Source of the DNA: Verrucomicrobiota bacterium
GTDB taxonomy: Bacteria; Verrucomicrobiota; Verrucomicrobiia; Opitutales; Opitutaceae
Direction of reading: 5' to 3'
Length of the DNA: 64,000 nucleotides
Assembly: GCA_023416735.1 (NCBI GenBank)
Contig: JAEZGX010000026.1
Span: 124,001 to 188,000, forward strand
Numbering within the stretch: position 1 is the stretch's first letter; each line of letters begins with the position of its first letter. A program made the translations under genes and the position numbers. Shown one piece after another: positions 8,140-15,358 of the stretch. Under the pieces are notes generated by a model. The model was not told where the DNA came from. It was given only the letters and a program-made list of their open reading frames with translations, and searched no databases.

Positions 8140-8613
8140 ATGCTCTCTCACCTCAAGGCCGACGGTCAGCCCGCGATGGTCAATGTCGGCGAAAAACCCA
8201 TCACCAAACGCACCGCTCACGCCGTTGCTAACGTCGCGCTTCCTTCCGAACTCGCCGCGCTCCTCAAGGATGGCGAAATCCACACGAAGAAAGGCCCGAT
8301 CTTCCATACCGCCATTCTCGCCGGCGTGATGGGCGCCAAACGCACCAGCGACCTCATCCCGCTCTGCCATCCGCTCGCGCTCGACGATTGCCAGATCGAG
8401 ATCCGACCCGATGCCTCGCACCGCGAAGTGGCGATTCACTGCCGCGTGCAAACTCACGGAAAAACCGGCGTGGAAATGGAAGCGCTCACCGGCGCCACCA
8501 TCGCCGCGCTCACGCTCTACGATATGGGCAAAGCCGTCTCGCACGGCATCGTGATCCGCGAGGTCCGCCTGGTTGAAAAAACCGGCGGCAAGAGCGACTA
8601 TCGAGCTCCTTAA
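8140..8613 (+). CDS. moaC: Cyclic pyranopterin monophosphate synthase
   Basis: A 157-residue enzyme, typical length, that rearranges the MoaA product to cyclic pyranopterin monophosphate. Hallmarks are MVNVGEKPITKRTAHA at the N-terminus, the GPIFHTAILAGVMGAKRT and LIPLCHPLALDDC active-site segments, and GKTGVEMEALTGATIAALTL near the C-terminus. It lies 42 bases after moeA and 20 before moaD in a same-strand cluster. MoaC normally works as a hexamer in the cytoplasm. Confidence 0.95.
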   Translation: MLSHLKADGQPAMVNVGEKPITKRTAHAVANVALPSELAALLKDGEIHTKKGPIFHTAILAGVMGAKRTSDLIPLCHPLALDDCQIEIRPDASHREVAIHCRVQTHGKTGVEMEALTGATIAALTLYDMGKAVSHGIVIREVRLVEKTGGKSDYRAP

Positions 8614-8633
8614 CGAAACCTGCGCTTCGCGAC

Positions 8634-8876
8634 ATGCCCAAGCTCACGATTCAATACTTCGCCATCCTTCGCGAACAACGCGGCGTCACCCGCGAATTTC
8701 TCGAAACCTCCGCCACCACCCCCGCCGCCCTTTACGACGAACTCCGCGCCCGCCACGGCTTTACCCTTCCTCCCGACCGCATCCGCGCCGCCATCAACGG
8801 CGACTTCGCCCCGCCTCACACCCCTCTCCGCGACGGCGACGAACTCACCTTCATCCCTCCCGTCGCCGGCGGCTGA
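8634..8876 (+). CDS. moaD: Molybdopterin synthase sulfur carrier subunit
   Basis: An 80-residue ubiquitin-fold sulfur carrier. It ends in the required Gly-Gly (PPVAGG), which is thiocarboxylated and donates sulfur to cyclic pyranopterin monophosphate within the MoaD/MoaE heterotetramer. The segment DGDELTFIPPVAGG is characteristic. The spacing of 9 bases to moaE indicates an operon. Confidence 0.93.
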   Translation: MPKLTIQYFAILREQRGVTREFLETSATTPAALYDELRARHGFTLPPDRIRAAINGDFAPPHTPLRDGDELTFIPPVAGG

Positions 8877-8885
8877 TCGTCCCGA

Positions 8886-9332
8886 ATGTTTCGAATTTCT
8901 TCCACCCCGCTCCATCCCGCCGCGCTGAAGCAAACCCTGCTCGCTTCCCACGCGGGCGCCTGCGTCACCTTCGAAGGCTGGGTGCGCGACCATAACGACG
9001 GCCGCTCCGTCTGCGCGCTCGACTACGAGGCTTTCGCCGAACTCGCCGAGCGCGAGGGCAATCGCATCCTCGACGAAGCTCGCGCGAAATTCGACCTCGC
9101 CGCCGCCCACTGCGTTCACCGCGTCGGGCCCCTTCAAATCGGCGATCTCGCGGTCTGGACCGGTGTCTCCGCCGCTCATCGCGGCGCCGCCTTCGACGCC
9201 TGTCGCTACATCATCGACGAAGCGAAGGCCCGCGTGCCGATTTGGAAGAAGGAGCACTACGTCGAAGGCGCGAGCGAATGGGTCAATTGCGCCACCCGCG
9301 GCGCTCACGCCGGCTCACCCGCTCGGAGCTGA
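8886..9332 (+). CDS. moaE: Molybdopterin synthase catalytic subunit
   Basis: A 148-residue large subunit of molybdopterin synthase, partner of MoaD. Conserved elements are the early 'GACVTFEGWVRDHNDGR', the 'LDYEAFAELAERE' helix, 'HRVGPLQIGDLAV', 'SAAHRGAAFDACRYIIDEAK' and 'VPIWKKEHY' with the catalytic lysine. It is the last gene of the moeA-moaC-moaD-moaE run, 111 bases before nuoA. Confidence 0.94.
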   Translation: MFRISSTPLHPAALKQTLLASHAGACVTFEGWVRDHNDGRSVCALDYEAFAELAEREGNRILDEARAKFDLAAAHCVHRVGPLQIGDLAVWTGVSAAHRGAAFDACRYIIDEAKARVPIWKKEHYVEGASEWVNCATRGAHAGSPARS

Positions 9333-9339
9333 ACCATGC

Positions 9340-9371
9340 GCGAAGCCTTGCAACAAACGCGCAGGCTTCGC
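9340..9371. repeat. Perfect inverted repeat ahead of the nuo operon
   Basis: GCGAAGCCT (9340-9348) pairs exactly with AGGCTTCGC (9363-9371) across a 14-base loop, just after moaE. It is followed by an A-run rather than T, so it is not a standard rightward terminator. It may separate the moa and nuo transcripts or be a relic repeat. The nuoA promoter should lie between here and 9444. Confidence 0.5.
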
Positions 9372-9443
9372 CAAAAAAGAAGGGTGCTTCGGCGTTGAGA
9401 TCAGCGCCGTGATTTTCATGTTGGTAGGCCCCGCTGCGCATTT

Positions 9444-9815
9444 ATGGCCGATCACCCCTATGCGTTTCTTGCCCTGTTTCTCGGGGTAGCTGTCGCCTTC
9501 CCGTTGATCATGCTCGGCGTCGCGCGCGTGTGGGTGAAGTTCTTCCAACCCGCCAAACCTGGCCCGCTAAAAAACGCCACTTACGAGTGCGGCCTTGCGC
9601 CGAGCGGCGACTCCTGGATCCAGTTCAAAGCGCACTACTACCTCTACGCGATTTTCTTCCTGATCTTCGACGTCGAGGTGCTCTTCCTCCTTCCATTCGC
9701 CGTCGCGTTCACCGGCCTGCCCGCCGGTGCACTGTTCGCGATGCTCGTCTTCATCCTGCTGCTGTCCGAAGGCCTGGTCTGGGCCTGGCACCGCGGCTAC
9801 CTCGAATGGAAATGA
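9444..9815 (+). CDS. nuoA: NADH-quinone oxidoreductase subunit A
   Basis: A 123-residue membrane subunit with three transmembrane helices. The conserved cytoplasmic loop carries KNATYECGL, and FYLYAIFFLIFDVEVLFL-type residues mark helix 2. NuoA borders the quinone tunnel in complex I. It is the first gene of the nuo operon, and its stop overlaps the nuoB start (ATGA at 9812-9815). Confidence 0.95.
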   Translation: MADHPYAFLALFLGVAVAFPLIMLGVARVWVKFFQPAKPGPLKNATYECGLAPSGDSWIQFKAHYYLYAIFFLIFDVEVLFLLPFAVAFTGLPAGALFAMLVFILLLSEGLVWAWHRGYLEWK

Positions 9816-10465
9816 GCAACGCCGCGCCAGACGCCGCCCCGCTCACCGACGTCGAACGCGACGAGCTTCGCCGTCACGGCATTCTGCTCACCAGCCTCGA
9901 AGAGCTGCACAACTGGGGCCGCAGCAATTCGATCTGGCCGCTCCAATTCGGCCTCGCCTGCTGCGCGATCGAAATGATCGCCACGGCCACCGCCCGCTTC
10001 GACATCGCCCGCTTCGGCGCGGAAATCTTTCGTCCTTCCCCACGCCAGGCCGACCTCATGATCGTCTCCGGCACCGTCACCAAGAAGATGGCGCCCCAGG
10101 TCGTCCGCCTCTGGAACCAGATGCCCGAGCCGAAATACTGCATCGCCATGGGCGCCTGCGCGATTTCCGGCGGCCCTTTCAAACAGGGCTACAACGTCCT
10201 CAAGGGCATCGATCGCTTCATCCCGGTCGACATCTACATTCCCGGTTGCCCGCCGCGCCCCGAAGCCCTCCTCAACGGCCTCGTCGAACTGCAAAAAAAG
10301 ATTCGCGCCGAACGCCTCGCCGGCCCCGACGCCGCCCGCCACACGCGCGCCGAAAAACCGAGCGAGTATCCAATTCCTGAATTCGACGACCACGATCTTC
10401 ATCCGCCCAAAAACCCCGAGGTGTGGCAGCCGGCCCCGCCGCTGCCGCGCTCCGGGAAGGGCTGA
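9812..10465 (+). CDS. nuoB: NADH-quinone oxidoreductase subunit B (cluster N2)
   Basis: A 217-residue subunit holding the terminal 4Fe-4S cluster N2. All four ligands are visible: the tandem C50-C51 (GLACCAIEM), C116 (GACAISGG) and C146 (PGCPPRPE). It carries a C-terminal tail of roughly 50 residues rich in Pro, Asp and His that is longer than the core fold. The ATG at 9812 overlaps the nuoA stop; an in-frame ATG at 9806 is also possible. Confidence 0.95.
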   Translation: MSNAAPDAAPLTDVERDELRRHGILLTSLEELHNWGRSNSIWPLQFGLACCAIEMIATATARFDIARFGAEIFRPSPRQADLMIVSGTVTKKMAPQVVRLWNQMPEPKYCIAMGACAISGGPFKQGYNVLKGIDRFIPVDIYIPGCPPRPEALLNGLVELQKKIRAERLAGPDAARHTRAEKPSEYPIPEFDDHDLHPPKNPEVWQPAPPLPRSGKG

Positions 10466-10473
10466 GAACGGCC

Positions 10474-11142
10474 ATGGAAACGCTCGACGAGATCCGCTCC
10501 CGCCTCCTCGCCCGTTTCCCCACGGCGCAGATCGCACTCGTCACCAACCCCGGTCCCGCGGCCGAACACTCACTGCTCCTCGACTCCGCGCACGCGCACG
10601 ACATCGCTCTCTTCCTCCGCGACTCGCCGGGTCTCCGCCTCGATTACTGCTCGAATGTCACCGGCGTCGACTGGCCCGACAAAGAGATTGTCGAAACCAC
10701 CAAAACCTCCGTTCCCGACCCCGCCGGCGGTCCCGACAAGGTCGTCGAAACCAAAGCCAAGCGCCTCGAGCCCGGCTATCTCGAGGCCGTGTATCACCTC
10801 TATTCGATGGAGCTGAAACACGGTCCCGTGATCCTCCGCCTGCGCACCGCCAACCGCACCGACCAGGTCACGCTTCCGTCGCTCACGCCTATCTGGCGCT
10901 CCTGCGAATTTCAGGAACGCGAGATCTTCGATCTCTTCGGCATCGTCTTCGACCACCATCCCGACCTTCGCCGTATCCTGATGTGGGATACGTTCAAAGA
11001 CCACCCGATGCGCAAGGACTACGTCGCTCCCGACGACTACGAATGGGAGCCCACCCCGCACGGCGAAGTCCTCGCGAAAGCGCAGAAACATTACCCTGTG
11101 CCGCCCGCCAGCGCCACACCCACTGCCGGAGGTCCCGCATGA
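10474..11142 (+). CDS. nuoC: NADH-quinone oxidoreductase subunit C
   Basis: A 222-residue peripheral-arm subunit. The 30-kDa-subunit signature is present: EREIFDLFGIVFDHHPDLRR then ILMWDTFKDHPMRKDY. It is separate from nuoD, not fused as in E. coli. The ATG at 10474 follows a GGGAAGGG purine tract by about 10 bases. The gene starts 8 bases after nuoB and its TGA overlaps the nuoD ATG. Confidence 0.95.
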   Translation: METLDEIRSRLLARFPTAQIALVTNPGPAAEHSLLLDSAHAHDIALFLRDSPGLRLDYCSNVTGVDWPDKEIVETTKTSVPDPAGGPDKVVETKAKRLEPGYLEAVYHLYSMELKHGPVILRLRTANRTDQVTLPSLTPIWRSCEFQEREIFDLFGIVFDHHPDLRRILMWDTFKDHPMRKDYVAPDDYEWEPTPHGEVLAKAQKHYPVPPASATPTAGGPA

Positions 11143-12320
11143 GCACGCCTCCGTTCTCAGCTCTGGGCTCTCCGCTCTCAGCGTCCGGTCCCACCGTCCG
11201 CCAGACCCACGACGAATTCCACGGCGACCTCCTCGAAGTCTCCCTCGGTCCGCAACACCCCTCGACCCACGGCGTTTTCCGCATGGTCGCGACGATCGAC
11301 GGCGAGCGGATCGTGAGGCTGAAACCGGTTTTTGGATACCTCCACCGCAACCACGAGAAGCTCGGCGAGAACACCACCTACCTCGCGTCGATGCCCTACA
11401 CCGATCGTCTCGATTACCTCTGCTCGATGACGAACAACTGGGCCTACGCGCTCGCCGTCGAAAAACTCGCCGGTCAGCCCGTCCCCGATCGCGCACAATA
11501 CCTCCGCGTCATCCTCGCCGAGCTCACGCGCCTCGTGAACCACATGTGCCTCGTCGGTTTCCTTTTCAACGATCTCGGCACGTCCTTCACGCCGCTCCTC
11601 TACGCCTTTCGCGAACGCGAAAAAATCCTGGATCTCTTCGAGTCGCTTTCCGGCTCCCGAATGATGCACAACTACCAGCGCTTCGGTGGCTGCCGCGTTG
11701 ATCCCTCACCCGAGTGGCTCGCCGCCGCGAGCAAGCTCGTCGATAACTTCCCGCGCTTCCTCGACGAGTTCGAACAACTCCTCACGGGCAACGAAATCAT
11801 GCTCGCCCGCACGCAGGGCGTCGGCGTCCTCCCGCGCGATCTCGCCATCAACGCCGGCATCACCGGTCCCATGCTCCGCGCCAGCGGCGTCGCCTACGAC
11901 ATCCGCAAGGTCGACGGCTACGGCTTCTACCCGCGTTTCGATTTCCGCATCCCGCTCGGCGAACACGGCGACACCTACGATCGCTACATGATGCGCATCC
12001 TCGAAATGCGCGAGTCCGTGAAGATCCTCCAACAAGCGTTCCGCGATCTGCCCGCCGGTCCGATCATGGACCCAAAAGCGAAGATCCGCGGCTTCCGCCC
12101 CAAACCCGGCGAAGCCTACGGCCGGATCGAAGGCCCGAAAGGCGAGATCGGTTTCCACCTCATCAGCGACGGCGGCCCAAATCCCTACCGCTACCGCATC
12201 CGCCCGCCGTCCTTCATCAACCTCACCGTGCTCGAGGACATGTGCCTCGGTCACACGATCGCCGACGCCGTCGTGATCCTCGGCTCCATCGACATCGTCC
12301 TCGGCGAAGTCGACCGCTGA
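11139..12320 (+). CDS. nuoD: NADH-quinone oxidoreductase subunit D
   Basis: A 393-residue 49-kDa subunit that forms the quinone-binding site with NuoB. Signatures are SLGPQHPSTHGVFRM near residue 36, with the family's catalytic histidine, and GYLHRNHEKLGE. The C-terminus ends VILGSIDIVLGEVDR, the usual complex I/hydrogenase-type tail. The first 20 residues (FSALGSPLSA region) are encoded by a CTC/GCTC-rich quasi-repeat at 11154-11182 and precede the normal core, so they look like an added leader. Confidence 0.95.
   Translation: MSTPPFSALGSPLSASGPTVRQTHDEFHGDLLEVSLGPQHPSTHGVFRMVATIDGERIVRLKPVFGYLHRNHEKLGENTTYLASMPYTDRLDYLCSMTNNWAYALAVEKLAGQPVPDRAQYLRVILAELTRLVNHMCLVGFLFNDLGTSFTPLLYAFREREKILDLFESLSGSRMMHNYQRFGGCRVDPSPEWLAAASKLVDNFPRFLDEFEQLLTGNEIMLARTQGVGVLPRDLAINAGITGPMLRASGVAYDIRKVDGYGFYPRFDFRIPLGEHGDTYDRYMMRILEMRESVKILQQAFRDLPAGPIMDPKAKIRGFRPKPGEAYGRIEGPKGEIGFHLISDGGPNPYRYRIRPPSFINLTVLEDMCLGHTIADAVVILGSIDIVLGEVDR
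11154..11182 (+). repeat. Quasi-periodic repeat inside the nuoD leader
   Basis: A CTCAGCTCTGGGCTCTCC-type run inside the nuoD N-terminal codons, translated as FSALGSPLSA. It is similar in style to the other short-period repeats at gene borders in this window. Single copy seen here. Confidence 0.4.
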
Positions 12321-12326
12321 TTTCTC

Positions 12327-12359
12327 AACCACGGATTAACACAGATGCAGACGGATCAA
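12327..12359 (+). repeat. AACCACGGAT-type quasi-periodic repeat
   Basis: Starts AACCACGGATTAACACAGAT 6 bases after the nuoD stop. Same family as the copies at 35059, 48705, 48742 and 61577, built on a CCACG(A/G)AT core with roughly 10-base spacing. This copy lacks an inverted partner. Confidence 0.6.
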
Positions 12360-12369
12360 CCCCACCTCT

Positions 12370-12454
12370 GTCATTCTGAGCGAAGCGAAGAATCCACGGC
12401 AGCGAACCCGTTTCGTCATCGGAAGCATGGATTCTTCGCTGCGCTCAGAATGAC
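12370..12454. repeat. Large inverted repeat, 27-base arms, between nuoD and nuoI
   Basis: The left arm (12370-12396, beginning GTCATTCTGAGCGAAGCGAA) and right arm (12428-12454) are complementary at 26 of 27 positions around a 31-base loop. A diverged lone right arm sits at 52081-52107. A transcript of this region would form a long stem in the middle of the nuo mRNA. Confidence 0.8.
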
Positions 12455-12511
12455 AAGCGGGGTTTTCCAACTCCGAACTCAAAACCCTAAACTCCAAACC
12501 CCGCGTCAGCG

Positions 12512-13138
12512 ATGCTAGGCTCCGGCATACTCAAAGGCCTCGCCGTCACCGCGAAAAACCTCGTGGGCAGTTACACCACGCCCGAGCGGCTCGTCACGGT
12601 CGAGTATCCGGAAAAACGCCTCCCCATCCCCGAGGCCTACCGCAACTTTCCTTTCCTCGTCACCGAAAACGCCGCCGACCCGATGGGCACGCTGCGCTGC
12701 GTCGCCTGCCAGATCTGCGAAAAGGAATGTCCGCCGCAGTGCATCTACATCGAGAAATCGAAGGACAAAAAACCCGACGCCAACGGGAAGCCCCAGCTCT
12801 ACCCCGTCGTTTTCGACATCGATATTTCCGTCTGCATGAGCTGCCAGATCTGCGTCGAGGTCTGCCCGTTCGACGCGATCAAAATGGATCAAGTCTTCGA
12901 AATCGCGCCCTCCGATCGTTTCAACGACCTCCTTCTCAACCGCGAACAACTCGCGAAGCCCAACACTTACTTTCACGAGATCCGCCCCACCGAAGCCGCC
13001 GAAGTCGACGCGCGCCTCACCGCCGAACGCCAGGCCGCCGCCGAAAAAGCCAAAGCCGCCGCCGCCGCTAAAGCCGCGGCCGCCAAATCCGCCGACGCAC
13101 CGAGTGCGGACGCCCCCAAGCCTCCGCCCGCCGCATGA
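12512..13138 (+). CDS. nuoI: NADH-quinone oxidoreductase subunit I (clusters N6a/N6b)
   Basis: A 208-residue ferredoxin-like subunit with two 4Fe-4S motifs: C63-C66-C69-C73 (CVACQICEKEC) and C108-C111-C114-C118 (CMSCQICVEVC). These carry electrons toward N2 in NuoB. From about residue 170 there is an unusual low-complexity tail rich in Ala, Lys, Glu and Pro (AAEKAKAAAAAKAAAAKS). The tail is not needed for cluster binding and its role is unknown. The gene follows a 191-base spacer full of repeats and overlaps nuoH by ATGA. Here nuoI precedes nuoH, the reverse of the E. coli order. Confidence 0.95.
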   Translation: MLGSGILKGLAVTAKNLVGSYTTPERLVTVEYPEKRLPIPEAYRNFPFLVTENAADPMGTLRCVACQICEKECPPQCIYIEKSKDKKPDANGKPQLYPVVFDIDISVCMSCQICVEVCPFDAIKMDQVFEIAPSDRFNDLLLNREQLAKPNTYFHEIRPTEAAEVDARLTAERQAAAEKAKAAAAAKAAAAKSADAPSADAPKPPPAA

Positions 13139-14379
13139 CCCCGCTAGGTCTTTCAACTCTCAACCTTCAATTTTCAACGGCCGCCCCGCCCCCCGGCGCC
13201 ACCTTCCTCGAACACGCCCCCCTCGCCGCCCGCGACTGGCTCGTATCCATTTTTCCAGCACCGCTGCAGTGGCTCGTTCACCACCTGCTCACGATCTTAG
13301 CGGTGCTCGCCGTTTTCGGGCTCTTCTTCGCCTTCCTTACCATCGTCGAACGCAAGCTCCTCGGCCGCATCCAAAACCGTCTCGGCCCCAACCGCACCGG
13401 CCCTTTCGGCTTCCTCCAACCGTTCGCCGACGCCGTCAAAGCGCTCACAAAGGAAGACGTCGTTCCCACCGCCGCCGATAAACTCCTTCACTTTCTCGCG
13501 CCCGTCGTCGTCTGCACGTTCGCGCTGATGACCTTCGCTGTCCTTCCGTTCGGACGCGAACTCATCCCCGTCGAACTCGACACCGCCGTCCTCTACTTCT
13601 TCGCCGCCGGCGCCGCCACCGAGCTCGCGATCTTCATGGCCGGCTGGTCCAGCCGAAACAAATACTCGCTCCTCGCCGCCATGCGCGCGCTCGCCCAGCT
13701 CATCAGCTACGAGCTCCCGCTGCTTCTCGCCGTCGTGCCCGTCATTATGCTCTCCGGCACGCTCTCCACGCAAAACATCGTTCTCGCCCAAGGCGGCTGG
13801 ACCTTCGGCGTCCTCCCGCATTGGCACGTCCTCACGCCTTGGGGCGCCTGCGCCTTCCTCATCTTCCTCATCGCCGCGCTGGCCGAAACCAACCGTTCGC
13901 CGTTCGACCTGCCCGAAGCCGAAAGCGAGCTCATCGCCGGCCATCTGACCGAGTATTCGGGTTTCAAATACGCGCTCTTCTTCATGGCCGAATACTTTGG
14001 CATGACCGCCCTCTGCGGCCTCGGCGTCACGCTCTTCCTCGGCGGCTGGCAGGCGCCGTTTTCCTTCCTCGAGTTCATCCCGTCCTACGTCTGGTTCGGC
14101 CTGAAACTGTTTTCGCTGATCCTCGTGCTGATTTGGATTCGCGGGACATTGCTCCGCCTGCGCATCGACCAGCTCACGCGACTCTCGTGGAAGTTCCTCG
14201 TCCCGCTCGCGCTCATCAATCTTGCCAACGCCGCCTTTTGGTCGCTCACCGCGAACCTTCCGCCCGTCCTCCAAGTCGCGCGCTGGATCGTCTCGATCGC
14301 GCTCGTCGTGATCCCGTTCGTGCTCATCGGCCGCCGCCTGAGCACCGGCCTCGCGCCGCGATCTTACAGATTCGCATGA
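13135..14379 (+). CDS. nuoH: NADH-quinone oxidoreductase subunit H
   Basis: A 414-residue membrane subunit at the junction of quinone chamber and membrane arm. Conserved stretches are ERKLLGRIQNRLGPNRTGPF, ADAVKALTKEDVVP, 'FMAGWSSRNKYSLLAAMRA', 'SYELPLLLAVVPVIM' and 'AETNRSPFDLPEAESELIAG' with its acidic residues, then FKYALFFMAEYF. The N-terminal residues 3-14 (PLGLSTLNLQFS) come from a CAA/TTCAA-type quasi-repeat at 13151-13178. The start overlaps the nuoI stop. Confidence 0.95.
   Translation: MTPLGLSTLNLQFSTAAPPPGATFLEHAPLAARDWLVSIFPAPLQWLVHHLLTILAVLAVFGLFFAFLTIVERKLLGRIQNRLGPNRTGPFGFLQPFADAVKALTKEDVVPTAADKLLHFLAPVVVCTFALMTFAVLPFGRELIPVELDTAVLYFFAAGAATELAIFMAGWSSRNKYSLLAAMRALAQLISYELPLLLAVVPVIMLSGTLSTQNIVLAQGGWTFGVLPHWHVLTPWGACAFLIFLIAALAETNRSPFDLPEAESELIAGHLTEYSGFKYALFFMAEYFGMTALCGLGVTLFLGGWQAPFSFLEFIPSYVWFGLKLFSLILVLIWIRGTLLRLRIDQLTRLSWKFLVPLALINLANAAFWSLTANLPPVLQVARWIVSIALVVIPFVLIGRRLSTGLAPRSYRFA
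13151..13178 (+). repeat. TTCAAC-type quasi-repeat inside nuoH N-terminal codons
   Basis: TTTCAACTCTCAACCTTCAA and following bases encode part of the NuoH leader. A close relative, CTTCAACCCTTCAACCTCCA, occurs at 15234-15256 in the nuoK-nuoL spacer, so the same motif appears both coding and non-coding. Confidence 0.5.
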
Positions 14380-14882
14380 TCGCGCTCGCCGTCATCGCCG
14401 CCCTCACGCTTGCCAGCGCCGCGTTCGCGATGACGCGCCGCAATCTCATCCACGCCGCGCTCCTTCTGATCTTCACGTGGGCCGGTCTCGCGGCGTTCTA
14501 TCTTTGGGCCGGAGCCGAGTTCATCGCTTTTGCGCAAATCCTCATCTACGTCGGGGCCGTTTCGATGGTCGTTCTCTTCGCGGTGCTGCTCACGAAACGC
14601 ACGCTCGCCGACGCTCCAATCGAGCCGTCCTCTCACCGCCGCGCCTTGCTCGCTGTGATCGCCGGCGGCGCGATCTTCGGCCTGCTCGCCTTCGCGATCA
14701 CGCAGACGAACTTCGCTCCACCTCCCGCTCGCGCGCCCGTCGCCGAAGTCCGCCAGCTCGGTTTTCAACTCATGGGTCCGCACGCCGCCTCGGTTCTGGT
14801 CGTCGGCGTGCTCCTCACCGTCGCGCTCATCGGCGCCACCATCATCGCCGCCCGCGACAACGATCCGGAGGACGGGTCATGA
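14376..14882 (+). CDS. nuoJ: NADH-quinone oxidoreductase subunit J
   Basis: A 168-residue membrane subunit with five hydrophobic helices. The helix-3 segment EFIAFAQILIYVGAVSMVVL contains the family's conserved pi-bulge region that couples quinone reduction to the antiporter modules. Start and stop overlap nuoH and nuoK by ATGA each. Confidence 0.94.
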   Translation: MIALAVIAALTLASAAFAMTRRNLIHAALLLIFTWAGLAAFYLWAGAEFIAFAQILIYVGAVSMVVLFAVLLTKRTLADAPIEPSSHRRALLAVIAGGAIFGLLAFAITQTNFAPPPARAPVAEVRQLGFQLMGPHAASVLVVGVLLTVALIGATIIAARDNDPEDGS

Positions 14883-15190
14883 CACCGCTCCACGTCTGCC
14901 TTCTCTTCTCCGCTGCGTTGTTCACGATCGGCCTCGTCGCCGCGCTCACCCGCAGCAACAGCATCCTCGTCCTCCTCGGCGTCGAGTTGATGCTCAACGC
15001 CGCCAATCTGAACTTCATCGCCTTCTGGCGCTTCGGCCCGTCACCCGCGCCTGCGACCGGCGTAATCTTCGTCTTGTTTTCGATCGCCATCGCCGCTGCT
15101 GAAGCCGCCGTCGGCCTCGCCCTGGTGATCGCGATTTACCGCCACCAGAAAAACATCCGCCTCCACGAGGCCAGCCGCCTCAAAGGCTGA
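14879..15190 (+). CDS. nuoK: NADH-quinone oxidoreductase subunit K
   Basis: A 103-residue subunit with three transmembrane helices and the usual two buried glutamates: one in LLGVELMLNAANLNFIAF and one in AIAAAEAAVGLALVIAIYR. It belongs to the MrpC-like family and links NuoJ to NuoN. Its start overlaps the nuoJ stop. A 168-base repeat-bearing spacer separates it from nuoL. Confidence 0.95.
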   Translation: MTPLHVCLLFSAALFTIGLVAALTRSNSILVLLGVELMLNAANLNFIAFWRFGPSPAPATGVIFVLFSIAIAAAEAAVGLALVIAIYRHQKNIRLHEASRLKG

Positions 15191-15194
15191 GGCG

Positions 15195-15323
15195 GCAAGC
15201 TCCAAGCGATCCAAGCACCAAGCTCCAGTGAAACTTCAACCCTTCAACCTCCAACAGCCCCGACCTTCCGCAGCTCTGGTGTTTGGAACTTCTCTGGAGC
15301 TTGGAGCTTGGTCCTTGGAGCTT
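15195..15323. repeat. AAGCTCCAAG-type hairpin repeat between nuoK and nuoL
   Basis: The left arm, 15195-15228, begins GCAAGCTCCAAGCGATCCAA. The right arm, 15294-15323, is its imperfect reverse complement (starts CTGGAGCTTGGAGCTTGG). Each arm is itself a chain of roughly 10-base AAGCTCC units. The loop holds a TTCAAC-type run (15234-15256). Confidence 0.75.
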
Positions 15324-15358
15324 TTTGGGCGGCGCGATTGCAACATCGAAATCACGTG

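Noticed and set aside
6808..8544. Long minus-strand open frame continuing upstream of moaA
   Set aside because: It is antisense to well-supported moeA and moaC; the moaA N-terminus is fixed at 6807 by conserved sequence.
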